DNA from: an uncultured Flavobacteriaceae bacterium
GTDB lineage: Bacteria > Bacteroidota > Bacteroidia > Flavobacteriales > Flavobacteriaceae
Assembly: GCA_913044085.1 (NCBI GenBank)
Contig: CAJWNW010000032.1
Location: 1 to 16,225 of the forward strand
Reading direction: 5' to 3'
DNA: 16,225 bases
This document shows positions 1-8,123 of this stretch, one piece after another. Made by a program: the position numbers and the translations under genes. The notes under the pieces were generated by a model. That model had not been told where the DNA came from, did not search any database, and worked only from the letters and a program-made list of their open reading frames with translations. Position 1 is the stretch's first letter; the number at the start of each line of letters is the position of its first letter.

Positions 1-90
1 CTTGAACCTTTGTGGGAAAATGCCATTGGTAAGGACTGGAAAAACACAATAGACAAAGCATTGCTTAAAGCTTTGTATAAAAAAATGTAA
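1..90 (+). CDS. C-terminal end of an unrecognised protein (cut by window edge)
   Basis: Frame 1 is open from the first base to a TAA at 88-90 and encodes 29 residues, beginning LEPLWENAIG and ending ALLKALYKKM. The basic, lysine-rich tail ends only 7 bp before the next start codon on the same strand, so this is probably the last part of a gene cotranscribed with the acyltransferase. I do not recognise the family from so short a piece. The close spacing and the uninterrupted frame are the only support that it is real; no function is offered. Confidence 0.55.
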   Translation, partial: LEPLWENAIGKDWKNTIDKALLKALYKKM

Positions 91-97
91 TATCAAG

Positions 98-634
98 ATG
101 TTATCAAAATTTATATATCATAAGTTACTTGGGTGGAAAGTCACAGGATTTAAGGATTTTCACCGTATCAAAAAAGTGGTCATAATTGCAGTTCCACACA
201 CAAGTTGGCATGACTTTTATATCGGCGTTTTATTGCGCTCAGTAATTGGAGTTAAAGCAAATTTTATTGGAAAAGAATCTCTTTTCAATCCACTAACGGG
301 CTGGATATTTAGGGCTTTGGGTGGGGCTGCTGTGACCAGAAAAGGTAATGAAAGACAAGTGGATGGTATTGCAAGACTTTTTGAAAATAGAGATGTGTTT
401 AGAATAGCCATTGCGCCAGAAGGCACGCGAAAGAAAGTTGAACAATGGAAAACAGGTTTTTACTATATTGCCAAAAAAGCAAATGTGCCCATAGTTATGT
501 TTACATTAGATTTTAAAAATAAAGAAAATAGATTTTCCGAGCCCTTTTACCCAACGGATGATATCAAAGCGGATTTTAAGCTAATGCGTGGCTTTTTTCA
601 AGGAGTCGTGGGTAAAATTCCAGAGTATTCTTAA
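98..634 (+). CDS. PlsC-superfamily acyltransferase (1-acylglycerol-3-phosphate acyltransferase-like)
   Basis: This 178-residue protein carries the acyltransferase signatures in order. The catalytic HX4D is H34-TSWH-D39, a GGAAVTR block lies at 75-81, and the phosphate-binding EGTR is E108-R111, followed by a PIV segment near 131. The family moves an acyl chain from acyl-CoA or acyl-ACP to a glycerolipid or related acceptor at the cytoplasmic face of the membrane. It is shorter than a typical PlsC (about 240 residues) and lacks a clear N-terminal membrane anchor, so the acceptor is uncertain; an ornithine or other aminolipid acyltransferase is possible. The ATG at 98 sits 7 bp after the upstream stop, suggesting cotranscription. 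Its stop overlaps that of convergent yebC by four bases. Family assignment is firm; substrate is not. Confidence 0.85.
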   Translation: MLSKFIYHKLLGWKVTGFKDFHRIKKVVIIAVPHTSWHDFYIGVLLRSVIGVKANFIGKESLFNPLTGWIFRALGGAAVTRKGNERQVDGIARLFENRDVFRIAIAPEGTRKKVEQWKTGFYYIAKKANVPIVMFTLDFKNKENRFSEPFYPTDDIKADFKLMRGFFQGVVGKIPEYS

Positions 635-1344
635 AACTCTACCATAGAGTGGTAAACGCTTTGAACATCATCGTCTGCTTCAATTTTTTCCAATAATTTT
701 TCGACATCTGCCATTTGTGCTTCCGTCAATGCTTTCGTAGTTTGAGGAATACGTTCAAAGCCTGAAGATAAAATTTCGATGTCACGATTTTCTAGCTCCG
801 ATTGAATGGCTCCAAAAGATTCAAATGGGGCATAAATCAACATGCCATCTTCATCTAAAAATACTTCTTCAGCACCATAGTCAATGAATTCCAACTCAAT
901 CTCTTCTGGGTCTAATCCCTCCGCATCGATTCTAAAATTACAACTGTGATCAAACATAAAAACAACTGAACCCGAAGTTCCTAAATTCCCGTCACATTTG
1001 TTAAAATAACTGCGAATATTTGCAACAGTTCTGGTATTATTATCAGTAGCAGTTTCTACCAAAATTGCAATCCCATGAGGTCCATAGCCTTCAAATAAAA
1101 CTTCCTTAAAATCTCCTTGACTCTTATCACTGGCCCTTTTAATTGCACGTTCGATATTATCCTTGGGCATGTTTACGGATTTGGCATTCTGAATGACAGC
1201 ACGCAATCTCGAATTGTTCTCAGGATCACCACCACCTTCTTTAACAGCCATAACAATATCTTTACCAATCCTTGTAAAAGCCTTACTCATTGCCGACCAA
1301 CGTTTCATTTTTCTGGCTTTTCTAAATTCAAATGCTCTTCCCAT
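631..1344 (-). CDS. yebC: YebC/TACO1/PmpR family protein
   Basis: This 237-residue protein matches the YebC family over its full length. The N-terminus is the Bacteroidota form (MGRAFEFRKARKMKRWS) rather than the MAGHSKW form of proteobacteria. The family-typical EGGGDPENNSRLR follows at about 36-48, then a block at about 58-70 beginning NMPKDN, and EGYGPHG at about 85-91. YebC proteins have been described both as DNA-binding regulators and, more recently, as ribosome-associated factors that help translation of difficult proline stretches; the sequence does not distinguish these roles. The gene lies 64 bp downstream of the Rossmann-fold gene and has a good promoter of its own in that gap, so it can be expressed separately. 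It converges on the acyltransferase with overlapping stop codons and no room for a terminator. Confidence 0.95.
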   Translation of the reverse strand: MGRAFEFRKARKMKRWSAMSKAFTRIGKDIVMAVKEGGGDPENNSRLRAVIQNAKSVNMPKDNIERAIKRASDKSQGDFKEVLFEGYGPHGIAILVETATDNNTRTVANIRSYFNKCDGNLGTSGSVVFMFDHSCNFRIDAEGLDPEEIELEFIDYGAEEVFLDEDGMLIYAPFESFGAIQSELENRDIEILSSGFERIPQTTKALTEAQMADVEKLLEKIEADDDVQSVYHSMVEF

Positions 1345-1364
1345 GTTTGTCGTTTATTGAGTTA

Positions 1365-1394
1365 CAAAAATATCAATGTCATTTAAAATGACAA
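1365..1394 (-). promoter_or_regulatory. Bacteroidota-type promoter of yebC
   Basis: On the minus strand TTG (G at 1392), within a run of six T, is followed by exactly 19 bp and then TATTTTTG (1372 to 1365). This is a perfect match to the Bacteroidota -33/-7 pattern TTG-N19-TAnnTTTG. The yebC ATG is about 21 bp downstream of the -7 box, giving a short leader. A 17-bp palindrome occupies most of the spacer and is listed separately. Confidence 0.75.
1377..1393. repeat. Perfect 8+1+8 palindrome inside the yebC promoter
   Basis: TGTCATTT and AAATGACA are perfect inverted copies around a single A. The palindrome lies in the spacer and touches the -33 element of the yebC promoter, a position where a dimeric regulator would block RNA polymerase. 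It could instead be a weak hairpin after the upstream gene, which ends at 1409, but no clean T-run follows it. The operator role is inference. Confidence 0.45.
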
Positions 1395-1408
1395 AAAATC
1401 ACAAATAA

Positions 1409-2242
1409 TTAAGGCGTTTTAAAAAGCTCGCTCAAGACATCTTGACATTTAAACTGCAAATACTTTGGCAATGCATTGTATTTTGGCAATACAGCAAGGT
1501 AGCGTTCATCATTCGTAGTATAAACGAATTTATATTTAGCTGTTTTAATTCCCAAATACTCGCTTAAATCCTTGATAAAATCTTCGTGATGTACCAAGTC
1601 GGTGCTGCCACAGTGAAAAATACCATATTTATTTCTATTAACAATATAATGCAACTGTCGCGTCATTCTGTGTGCGGAACATACATTCATAACAAGGTTA
1701 GGAAATAATTCAATAGGGACCTCCAATTGATGTAGTTGTTTAATTTCCTGAATGCGATGAGATTTTAAGCCAAAAACCATTGGAAGTCTAAGAACAACCC
1801 ATTGTCTTTTTGGGAGTTTCTGAAGCTGATGTTCAATCCGAATTTTCAGATGTCCGTAAATGCTGTTGCTAAGCCTTGTGTCATTTTCATAACTTGGATA
1901 CTTGCTGTAAGCGTCAAAAACATTAGCGGAGGACAAAAATATAATTTTGATTTTTGACTGACCTTTTAAATATTCATAGATGTGACGATGGACTAAGACT
2001 TGTGCCGGAAATGGACCCTTGAGCGCTGAAATTATCAGAGATGGCTTTACAGATTCAATGAGACTGACGATATCATCCGATTCAAGACTGTATTTGTAGA
2101 AATGTTTATTGGATTTCAAGTTTTTACTATCGGTATGGTACGTCCCAAATGTTTTATAATATGGGGCTAATTCTTTATAAATGGAATGTCCTAAAAATCC
2201 ACTAGCACCCAATATCAGAATACGGTGTTTTTTAGCTTTCAT
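1409..2242 (-). CDS. RmlD-like / extended-SDR NAD(P)-binding sugar-nucleotide reductase family protein
   Basis: The 277-residue product begins with a Rossmann strand and the dinucleotide motif GASGFLG at 12-18. A beta-strand ending in SSANVF (104-109) supplies the active-site serine region, and the SDR catalytic pair is Y129-GHL-K133. This is the pattern of extended SDRs, closest in layout to dTDP-4-dehydrorhamnose reductase (RmlD) and related epimerases. The substrate-binding half is divergent, and no nucleotide-sugar genes lie nearby, so the substrate is unknown. It starts 9 bp after the gcvT stop and is almost certainly cotranscribed with it, though no metabolic link is obvious. The ATG at 2242 gives the expected short lead-in to the Rossmann fold. 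Confidence 0.8.
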   Translation of the reverse strand: MKAKKHRILILGASGFLGHSIYKELAPYYKTFGTYHTDSKNLKSNKHFYKYSLESDDIVSLIESVKPSLIISALKGPFPAQVLVHRHIYEYLKGQSKIKIIFLSSANVFDAYSKYPSYENDTRLSNSIYGHLKIRIEHQLQKLPKRQWVVLRLPMVFGLKSHRIQEIKQLHQLEVPIELFPNLVMNVCSAHRMTRQLHYIVNRNKYGIFHCGSTDLVHHEDFIKDLSEYLGIKTAKYKFVYTTNDERYLAVLPKYNALPKYLQFKCQDVLSELFKTP

Positions 2243-2251
2243 TTTTTCAGT

Positions 2252-3334
2252 TTAGGGTTTGTAAAAAGGGGTTTTAACAACAACGGCTGCAACAATTTTT
2301 TTTCGAATTTTAATACCAATTGGTGTTCCAACCGCAGTATGCTTAGTTTTTACATAGCCCATGCCGATTCCTTTCCCCAAAGAAGGCGACATGGTACCCG
2401 AGGTCACTTCTCCAATTGTCAATTCGTTGGTGTCAATAATTTCATAACCTTTTCTTGGAATACCTCGCTCGAGAAGCTCAAATCCTATCAATTTTTGTTT
2501 GACGCAATCTTTTGATTGTTTTTGAAGGTTTTCGGAATTTGTAAAGGTTTTTGAGAATTTTGTAATCCATCCCAAACCAGCTTCAATGGGGGAGGTGTTG
2601 TCGTCAATATCATTTCCATACAAGCAATAACCCATTTCAAGGCGTAATGTGTCACGTGCAGCTAATCCAATGGGTTTGATTCCAAATGAATTTCCAGCTT
2701 CAAAAATGGAATTCCAAATATGTTTTACATCTTTATTCTTACAATATATTTCAAATCCACCGCTGCCGGTATAACCTGTTGCAGAGATGATAACTCCATC
2801 AATACCTGCAAAATCTCCTACTTTAAAATGATAGAATTTTATGGCACTTAAATCCAAATTTGAAAGCGGCTGCATGGCCTGAACAGATACCGGGCCCTGA
2901 ATTGCCAAAAGCGAATAGTCATCGCTTAGATTTTTCATTTTTACATTCTCTAGGTTTTTGGATTTTATCCAATTCCAATCTTTTTCAATATTACTCGCAT
3001 TGACCACCATAAGATAGGCTGCTTCCTCAAGTCTGTAAACAATTAAATCATCGACAATACCACCACTAGAATTGGGAAAACAACTGTACTGTGCTTGTCC
3101 AATTGCCAAACGTGCAGCGTCGTTGGAACATACCGATTGCACAAGATCTAAGGCGTTTGGACCTTCGATTAAAAACTCTCCCATGTGGGAGACGTCAAAA
3201 ACACCTATCGAATTTCTGACGGCAAGATGTTCTACATTAACACCATCGTATTGAACGGGCATTTCATAACCAGCGAAAGGAACCATCTTTGCGCCTAAAG
3301 CCTTGTGTATTTCGTGGAGGGCAGTTTGTTTCAT
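2252..3334 (-). CDS. gcvT: Glycine cleavage system T protein (aminomethyltransferase)
   Basis: The 360-residue protein aligns with GcvT throughout. FDVSHMGEF lies at 46-54, GGIVDDLIVY at 91-100 with the aspartate corresponding to the catalytic residue, VVNASN at 110-115, and GYTGSGGFE at 187-195. GcvT transfers the methylene group from the aminomethyl-lipoyl arm of GcvH to tetrahydrofolate, releasing ammonia and giving 5,10-methylene-THF in the cytoplasm. The genes for GcvH and GcvP are not in the window, so the system is encoded at dispersed loci. It follows thrC after 52 bp that hold a strong AT-rich hairpin but no TAnnTTTG promoter. It could therefore be read from the thr transcript. No glycine riboswitch fits in the gap. 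Confidence 0.96.
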   Translation of the reverse strand: MKQTALHEIHKALGAKMVPFAGYEMPVQYDGVNVEHLAVRNSIGVFDVSHMGEFLIEGPNALDLVQSVCSNDAARLAIGQAQYSCFPNSSGGIVDDLIVYRLEEAAYLMVVNASNIEKDWNWIKSKNLENVKMKNLSDDYSLLAIQGPVSVQAMQPLSNLDLSAIKFYHFKVGDFAGIDGVIISATGYTGSGGFEIYCKNKDVKHIWNSIFEAGNSFGIKPIGLAARDTLRLEMGYCLYGNDIDDNTSPIEAGLGWITKFSKTFTNSENLQKQSKDCVKQKLIGFELLERGIPRKGYEIIDTNELTIGEVTSGTMSPSLGKGIGMGYVKTKHTAVGTPIGIKIRKKIVAAVVVKTPFYKP

Positions 3335-3344
3335 AAGTATTAAT

Positions 3345-3380
3345 AATAGATTGCTAATTTAAGTAAAATTAGAATCTATT
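3345..3380 (-). repeat. 15-bp AT-rich hairpin between thrC and gcvT
   Basis: The two arms (3345-3360 and 3366-3380) pair over 15 bp with one bulged base at 3353 and a 5-nt loop at 3361-3365. On the transcribed strand the hairpin begins 6 nt after the thrC stop and ends 10 nt before the gcvT ATG. It has no following U-run, so it is not a standard intrinsic terminator. It may limit read-through, stabilise the thr mRNA end, or control access to the gcvT start. Confidence 0.7.
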
Positions 3381-3386
3381 TTATAC

Positions 3387-4682
3387 TCATAGGGCTAATA
3401 AATTTGCTTTGAAATCTGCGTAGTTTACAATGGATTTGGCATTTTTTGGGCGCCCCATTACAGCTTTGATTTGAGGTGGTAATTCAATAACTTTAGGAAT
3501 AAGGGGTTGAACGACATCTAAAAATTTTGTTGGATGTGCAGTTTCTAAAAAAACGGTGTGTACGTCTGGGTCTAATTTTAAATAGTGATGGCAGCCCAAA
3601 TAGCCAACAGCGCCATGTGGGTCTGTAATATATCCGGTCGATTTATAAATGGAATCAATGGCTTCTCGAGTTTCTTCATCAGAAAACCGGTAACCCGATA
3701 AATTGGACTTGAGTGCCTGAAAATCATTGTTGTGAAGTGCTTGGATTCTAATAAAATTACTTGGATTGCCCACATCCATGGCATTGCTAATCGTTTGAAC
3801 CGTTGCCAAAGGCGTATATTTTTTTGAAGACAAATAGCGTGTAACGACATCATTTTCATTATTTGAGGCTATAAAATGAGGGAAGGGGAATCCCAATTTT
3901 TGGGCCACCATCCCAGCACAAATATTTCCGAAGTTCCCGCTAGGTACAGAAAAAACTAAGGGTTTATTGTGTTGCTTGAGTTGTTTGTAGGCAAACATAA
4001 AGTAAAACATCTGCGGCAACCAACGTGCTACATTGATAGAATTCGCAGAAGTTAATTCTTTTTTTGTGGTTAAATCACTGTCTAAAAAAGCTTTTTTTAC
4101 CATGTCCTGGCAATCGTCAAAAGTGCCTTCAACTTCAAAAGCTGTAATGTTTTGTCCTAGTGTTGTAAGTTGCTGTTCTTGTACATTACTAACCTTACCT
4201 CTAGGGTATAAAATAACAACTTTGACCCCTTTTACTCCTAAAAAACCGTTTGCAACGGCTCCTCCAGTATCTCCAGATGTTGCCACTAACACGGTTACTT
4301 CTTTGTTATTATTTTTATTAAAATATCCAAGACAGCGCGCCATAAATCGGGCGCCAACATCTTTGAAAGCCATGGTAGGCCCATGGAAAAGCTCAAGTGT
4401 TGAAATGTTATCTTCAATAGAAACAATAGGGAATTCAAAGTTTAGCGTTTCTTTAATTATGGTTTTTAGTTCTGATTCAGGAATTTCTGAACCAACAAAC
4501 TGTTTTATGGCATGAAAAGCAATTTCTATATTTGATAATTGATTTAAATTCTCCAGAAAAGAAGTGTCTAAGGGTGTTATTTTTTCAGGAAAATAAAGTC
4601 CTTTATCTGGTGCTAATCCTTTTCGAACCGCTATTTCAAATGAGGTCTTTGGCGCTTTTTTATTTAGACTGTAGTATTGCAT
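3387..4682 (-). CDS. thrC: Threonine synthase
   Basis: The 431-residue PLP enzyme converts O-phosphohomoserine to threonine and phosphate, the last step of threonine synthesis. The PLP lysine is K107 in GPTMAFKDVG (101-110), and the cofactor phosphate loop is ATSGDTGGAV at 134-143. Also typical are SVPSGNFGN near 246 and the closing TAHPTKF. The N-terminus (MQYYSLN, then KGLAPDKGLYFPE) is that of the E. coli-like class rather than the shorter plant or Bacillus class. It starts 6 bp after the thrB stop and is the third gene of the thrABC operon. Identity is secure. Confidence 0.97.
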   Translation of the reverse strand: MQYYSLNKKAPKTSFEIAVRKGLAPDKGLYFPEKITPLDTSFLENLNQLSNIEIAFHAIKQFVGSEIPESELKTIIKETLNFEFPIVSIEDNISTLELFHGPTMAFKDVGARFMARCLGYFNKNNNKEVTVLVATSGDTGGAVANGFLGVKGVKVVILYPRGKVSNVQEQQLTTLGQNITAFEVEGTFDDCQDMVKKAFLDSDLTTKKELTSANSINVARWLPQMFYFMFAYKQLKQHNKPLVFSVPSGNFGNICAGMVAQKLGFPFPHFIASNNENDVVTRYLSSKKYTPLATVQTISNAMDVGNPSNFIRIQALHNNDFQALKSNLSGYRFSDEETREAIDSIYKSTGYITDPHGAVGYLGCHHYLKLDPDVHTVFLETAHPTKFLDVVQPLIPKVIELPPQIKAVMGRPKNAKSIVNYADFKANLLAL

Positions 4683-4688
4683 GAATTT

Positions 4689-5612
4689 TTAGGACAAAAT
4701 TTTAATACCTTCTTTATTAATAATTGAAACATGGGTCTCAAAGTGAATATTGGTATTGGCCATAAACGCGCGTTGATTGGCTTCAACTTTTTTAGCATTT
4801 TCTAATCCCTTACATAAACTAAATATAGATGGGCCAGAGCCTGAAATTGAGCATCCCAATGCACCGTTTTCTAAACTTATTTTTCGTAAACTGTTAAAGT
4901 TTGGAATCAGTTTACTTCGGTGGGGTTCAATGACAACATCAATGAGAGATTTGCCCATAAGATTGTAATCCGAGGTGTGCAGTGCATGCACTAAACTACC
5001 CACATTAGACCATTGTGAAATAGCGTCTGTAAGGGTTATATATTCAGGCAGTACTGCTCTAGAGTCAGCAGTTTTAATTTCAATTTGAGGATGTACAATT
5101 ACCGCATGTAATGCGTCGGGGGAGGGCAGTTGAATCACTTCTAAAGGATTGCTCTGTTTGACGAGCGTAAAACCGCCTAAAACAGCGGGCGCAATGTTAT
5201 CTGCATGTTCACTCTTACTCGCAATTGCTTCGCCTTTCATGGCAAATTTTATAAGTTCAATTTTACTAAAAGGATTCCCCAGTAAATAATTCATTCCAAA
5301 GACACTGCCCACAGCACTAGCAGCGCTGCTTCCGATGCCACTTCCAGGCTTTATTTGTTTGTAAATTTCAATTTCAAATCCAAACTCAACATCCAGCACA
5401 GCATACATAGCAAGGGCAGATACACCGGCCACATTTTCATAAACATCATAGGGCAATTCAAAGCCTTCAATTTTGGTGATAAAAATGCCTTTTCGCTGTG
5501 TTTTCTTTACGACCATTTCATCTCCAACCTTGTCCAAGCAGAAGCCTAAGACGTCAAAACCACATCCAACATTGGCGACTGTAGCAGGTGAAAAAATTCT
5601 GATTGTTTCCAT
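4689..5612 (-). CDS. thrB: Homoserine kinase
   Basis: The 307-residue GHMP kinase phosphorylates homoserine with ATP to O-phosphohomoserine, the substrate of ThrC. An N-terminal ATVANVGCGFDVLG stretch (10-23) is typical of ThrB, the ATP phosphate loop PGSGIGSSAAS lies at 89-99, and the C-terminal GHMP motif SISGSGPS at 255-262. Length is normal for the family. The ATG at 5612 lies 2 bp after the thrA stop and the stop lies 6 bp before thrC, so expression is coupled within one operon. The protein is soluble, with no signal peptide. Confidence 0.97.
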   Translation of the reverse strand: METIRIFSPATVANVGCGFDVLGFCLDKVGDEMVVKKTQRKGIFITKIEGFELPYDVYENVAGVSALAMYAVLDVEFGFEIEIYKQIKPGSGIGSSAASAVGSVFGMNYLLGNPFSKIELIKFAMKGEAIASKSEHADNIAPAVLGGFTLVKQSNPLEVIQLPSPDALHAVIVHPQIEIKTADSRAVLPEYITLTDAISQWSNVGSLVHALHTSDYNLMGKSLIDVVIEPHRSKLIPNFNSLRKISLENGALGCSISGSGPSIFSLCKGLENAKKVEANQRAFMANTNIHFETHVSIINKEGIKILS

Positions 5613-5614
5613 GT

Positions 5615-8065
5615 TTATATAGTTGATGCTCTAATGATGTCGGCAAAAAGTCCTGAAGCCGTCACCTCTGCGCCAGCGCCAGCGCCCTTTACAATTAAAG
5701 GTTGGTCTTTATAACGATTCGTATAAAACATGACAATATTATCTTTTCCTTCAAGGTTAAAAAATGGGTGGCCTTCTTCAATAGATTGCAGTCCAACTTT
5801 GGCTATCCCATCTTTAAATTCTGCTACATATTTTAACTGCGCATTGTCGTTTTTGGCGTCTTCATAAATTGCTTTAAAAACACTTTCTTGCGATTCTATA
5901 AATGTATAAAATTCTTTTACACTGTTTGCTTCCATTGCACCATTGGGCAGAAAAGAGCTGTTCTCAATGGCATCCATATCTATAGAAACCCCGGATTCTC
6001 TGGCTAAAATTAAAAGTTTTCTTGCGACATCCACACCACTTAAATCAATGCGTGGATCGGGTTCTGTATAGCCCTCTAACTGCGCTTGTTTTACAATATT
6101 CGCGAATTTATCATCTCCTTTATAATTGTTAAAAATAAAATTCAAACTTCCAGATAAAACAGCATAAATTGCTTGAATTTGATCCCCAGAAGCTACTAGA
6201 TTATTAAGTGTGTCAATCACTGGAAGTCCAGCACCAACATTGGTTTCAAACAAGAATGGCGCATTGTATTTAATGGACAGTTGCTTTAATTCTTGGTAAT
6301 AATCAAGAGTACCCGAACAGGCTATTTTATTACAAGCAATAACCGCAATACTTTCTTTTAAGTAATGCGCATATGTTTCTGCTATGCTTGCATTGGCGGT
6401 AACGTCTACAAAAACAGAGTTTCTAAGATTCATTTTTTTTGCGCTTTCAAAAAATTCTAATGAAGAAACGCAGGCGCCTGTTTCAAGTACATTGGACCAC
6501 GAATTCAAATCTAAGCCATCCGAATTAAATGTCATTTTTTTAGAATTACAAATCCCAACGACTTTGAGCTTTAATTTGAGGTTATTTTTTACATAATCTT
6601 GTTGTTTTTGTATTTGACCTAACAAGGTGCTGCCAACATTTCCAACACCAGCAATAAATAAATTTAAATGTTTTGTTTCGACTTCAAAAAAAGTTTCATG
6701 GAGGCAGTTAAGCGCCTTTTTGACATCATTCTTAGAAATAACAGCCGTGATATTTCTTTCAGAAGCGCCTTGCGCAATTGCACGAATGTTTACATTGTTT
6801 TTTCCTAAGGTGCTAAACATTTTCCCGCTGATGCCTTGGTGGTTTTTCATTTTATCTCCAATAACAGCTACTATTGAAAGTTGAGACTCAGAAACTATAG
6901 GATCAATTTTTAAAAGTGATATTTCATTTTCAAATTCTTTATCAATGGCTTGTTTTGCGCGGATTGCATCGCTATCTGATACACCCACGCAAATAGAGTG
7001 TTCAGAGGAGGCTTGTGTTGTTATAATGATGTTGATTTTTTCATTGGCAAGGGTTTCAAACAAACGTTTTGAAAATCCTGGAATGCCTACCATTCCATTG
7101 CCTTGCAATGTCAATAATGAGATGTCATTGACATTGCTAATGCCCTTTATTGGATTGTTGGAATCATTGTTAAAGTTTTGTGTAATAAGCGTACCCGCTT
7201 CTTCTGGTTCTAAAGTATTTTTTATTAGAATGGGAATGTTTTTGTTTAATACAGGTAATACTGTTGGTGGGTATAAAACCTTTGCCCCGAAATGTGACAG
7301 CTCTACAGCTTCCAAATAGGATAATTTTGAAATAGGTTTGGCCTGTTTAACCAGTTTTGGATTGGTTGTGTACATACCACTCACATCGGTCCATATTTCC
7401 AAGGCTTCAACTTCCAGTGCTGCTGCTACAATGGCAGCTGTATAATCCGAACCACCACGGCCAAGGGTAGTCTTCTCTCCAAGTTCTGATTTTGATATAA
7501 AACCAGGTAAAATGGTAATCATCTTAGAATTATTATTAAAATAAGTTCTAATGTTGTCATTGGTTTCTTCAAATTGAACTGCAGCATTTGTGAAACTTGA
7601 ATCAGTGACAATTAAATTTTGACTGTTTTTGAGCTGTACATTTAATTCTTGCTGTTGCATGTACTCAAAGATTAACAATGAAGAAATCAACTCTCCAAAG
7701 CTTAAAAGTTTGTCGTTAGTTTGAATGGACAATTCATTGACTAAATAAATTCCTTCTAACAATATTTCGAGCTCATTTAATTTTTCTAAAACTAGATCTT
7801 TTGTATTCTCTAATAAAAATCCAGAGAGCAAGCCATTCATGACTTCAATGTGTTGTTTTTTAATTTCATTAAAATCTGTCTTATAGTCCAATTTACCCTG
7901 TACTGCTTTATCGGAAGCCGCCATGAGTTTATCGGTAATGCCTCCAATTGCTGAAACCACGACTACAATAGCTGTGTTTTCAGCTTTTGCTTTGACAATT
8001 TGTGTTACTTTTTGGATGTTTTCTGAAGAACCGACTGAAGTTCCTCCAAATTTTAAAACTTTCAT
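5615..8065 (-). CDS. thrA: Bifunctional aspartate kinase / homoserine dehydrogenase
   Basis: The fused enzyme catalyses the first (aspartate to aspartyl phosphate) and third (aspartate semialdehyde to homoserine) steps toward threonine. Starting at ATG 8065 it has 816 residues, close to E. coli ThrA. The kinase part opens with KFGGTSVG (5-12) and has LGRGGSD (201-207). Two ACT-like regulatory segments lie at about 310-465. The dehydrogenase follows with GVGNVG (473-478), the CNK motif near 578-580, ETNVGAGLPVI near 608, and a DPRIDLSGVDVARK block at about 670-683. The frame stays open upstream to a TTG at 8158, but those 31 extra residues precede the universal MKVLKFGGTS start and are rejected. 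Known members are feedback-inhibited by threonine; that is inferred here from the ACT domains. First structural gene of thrABC, preceded by a leader ORF. Confidence 0.97.
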   Translation of the reverse strand: MKVLKFGGTSVGSSENIQKVTQIVKAKAENTAIVVVVSAIGGITDKLMAASDKAVQGKLDYKTDFNEIKKQHIEVMNGLLSGFLLENTKDLVLEKLNELEILLEGIYLVNELSIQTNDKLLSFGELISSLLIFEYMQQQELNVQLKNSQNLIVTDSSFTNAAVQFEETNDNIRTYFNNNSKMITILPGFISKSELGEKTTLGRGGSDYTAAIVAAALEVEALEIWTDVSGMYTTNPKLVKQAKPISKLSYLEAVELSHFGAKVLYPPTVLPVLNKNIPILIKNTLEPEEAGTLITQNFNNDSNNPIKGISNVNDISLLTLQGNGMVGIPGFSKRLFETLANEKINIIITTQASSEHSICVGVSDSDAIRAKQAIDKEFENEISLLKIDPIVSESQLSIVAVIGDKMKNHQGISGKMFSTLGKNNVNIRAIAQGASERNITAVISKNDVKKALNCLHETFFEVETKHLNLFIAGVGNVGSTLLGQIQKQQDYVKNNLKLKLKVVGICNSKKMTFNSDGLDLNSWSNVLETGACVSSLEFFESAKKMNLRNSVFVDVTANASIAETYAHYLKESIAVIACNKIACSGTLDYYQELKQLSIKYNAPFLFETNVGAGLPVIDTLNNLVASGDQIQAIYAVLSGSLNFIFNNYKGDDKFANIVKQAQLEGYTEPDPRIDLSGVDVARKLLILARESGVSIDMDAIENSSFLPNGAMEANSVKEFYTFIESQESVFKAIYEDAKNDNAQLKYVAEFKDGIAKVGLQSIEEGHPFFNLEGKDNIVMFYTNRYKDQPLIVKGAGAGAEVTASGLFADIIRASTI

Positions 8066-8091
8066 TGTTGATGAATTGATTAGAGATAGGT

Positions 8092-8105
8092 GTTGTTGAA
8101 ACAAC
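8092..8105 (-). repeat. Small inverted repeat before the thrA start
   Basis: GTTGTT and AACAAC flank two bases, allowing a 5-bp stem with a 4-nt loop. It lies about 26 nt upstream of the thrA ATG, and the GTTG arm could alternatively pair with the CAAC just before that ATG. This alternative pairing could matter for leader-controlled translation. It is a weak structure and the role is inference. Confidence 0.3.
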
Positions 8106-8123
8106 TTTAAAATATGACGACAA

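Noticed and set aside
1117..1386. 89-codon open frame on the plus strand over yebC and its promoter
   Set aside because: Antisense to the conserved yebC N-terminus, with no family resemblance.
3335..3386. Glycine riboswitch before gcvT
   Set aside because: The gap is 52 bp and is mostly a simple AT hairpin; a glycine aptamer needs about twice that length and conserved G-rich motifs that are absent.
4033..4515. 160-codon open frame on the plus strand
   Set aside because: It is fully antisense to thrC in well-conserved coding sequence, and its translation (Ser/Thr/Pro-rich, no motif) resembles a frame shadow.
6945..7319. 124-codon open frame on the plus strand
   Set aside because: Antisense to the kinase part of thrA, with no recognisable domain and no promoter.
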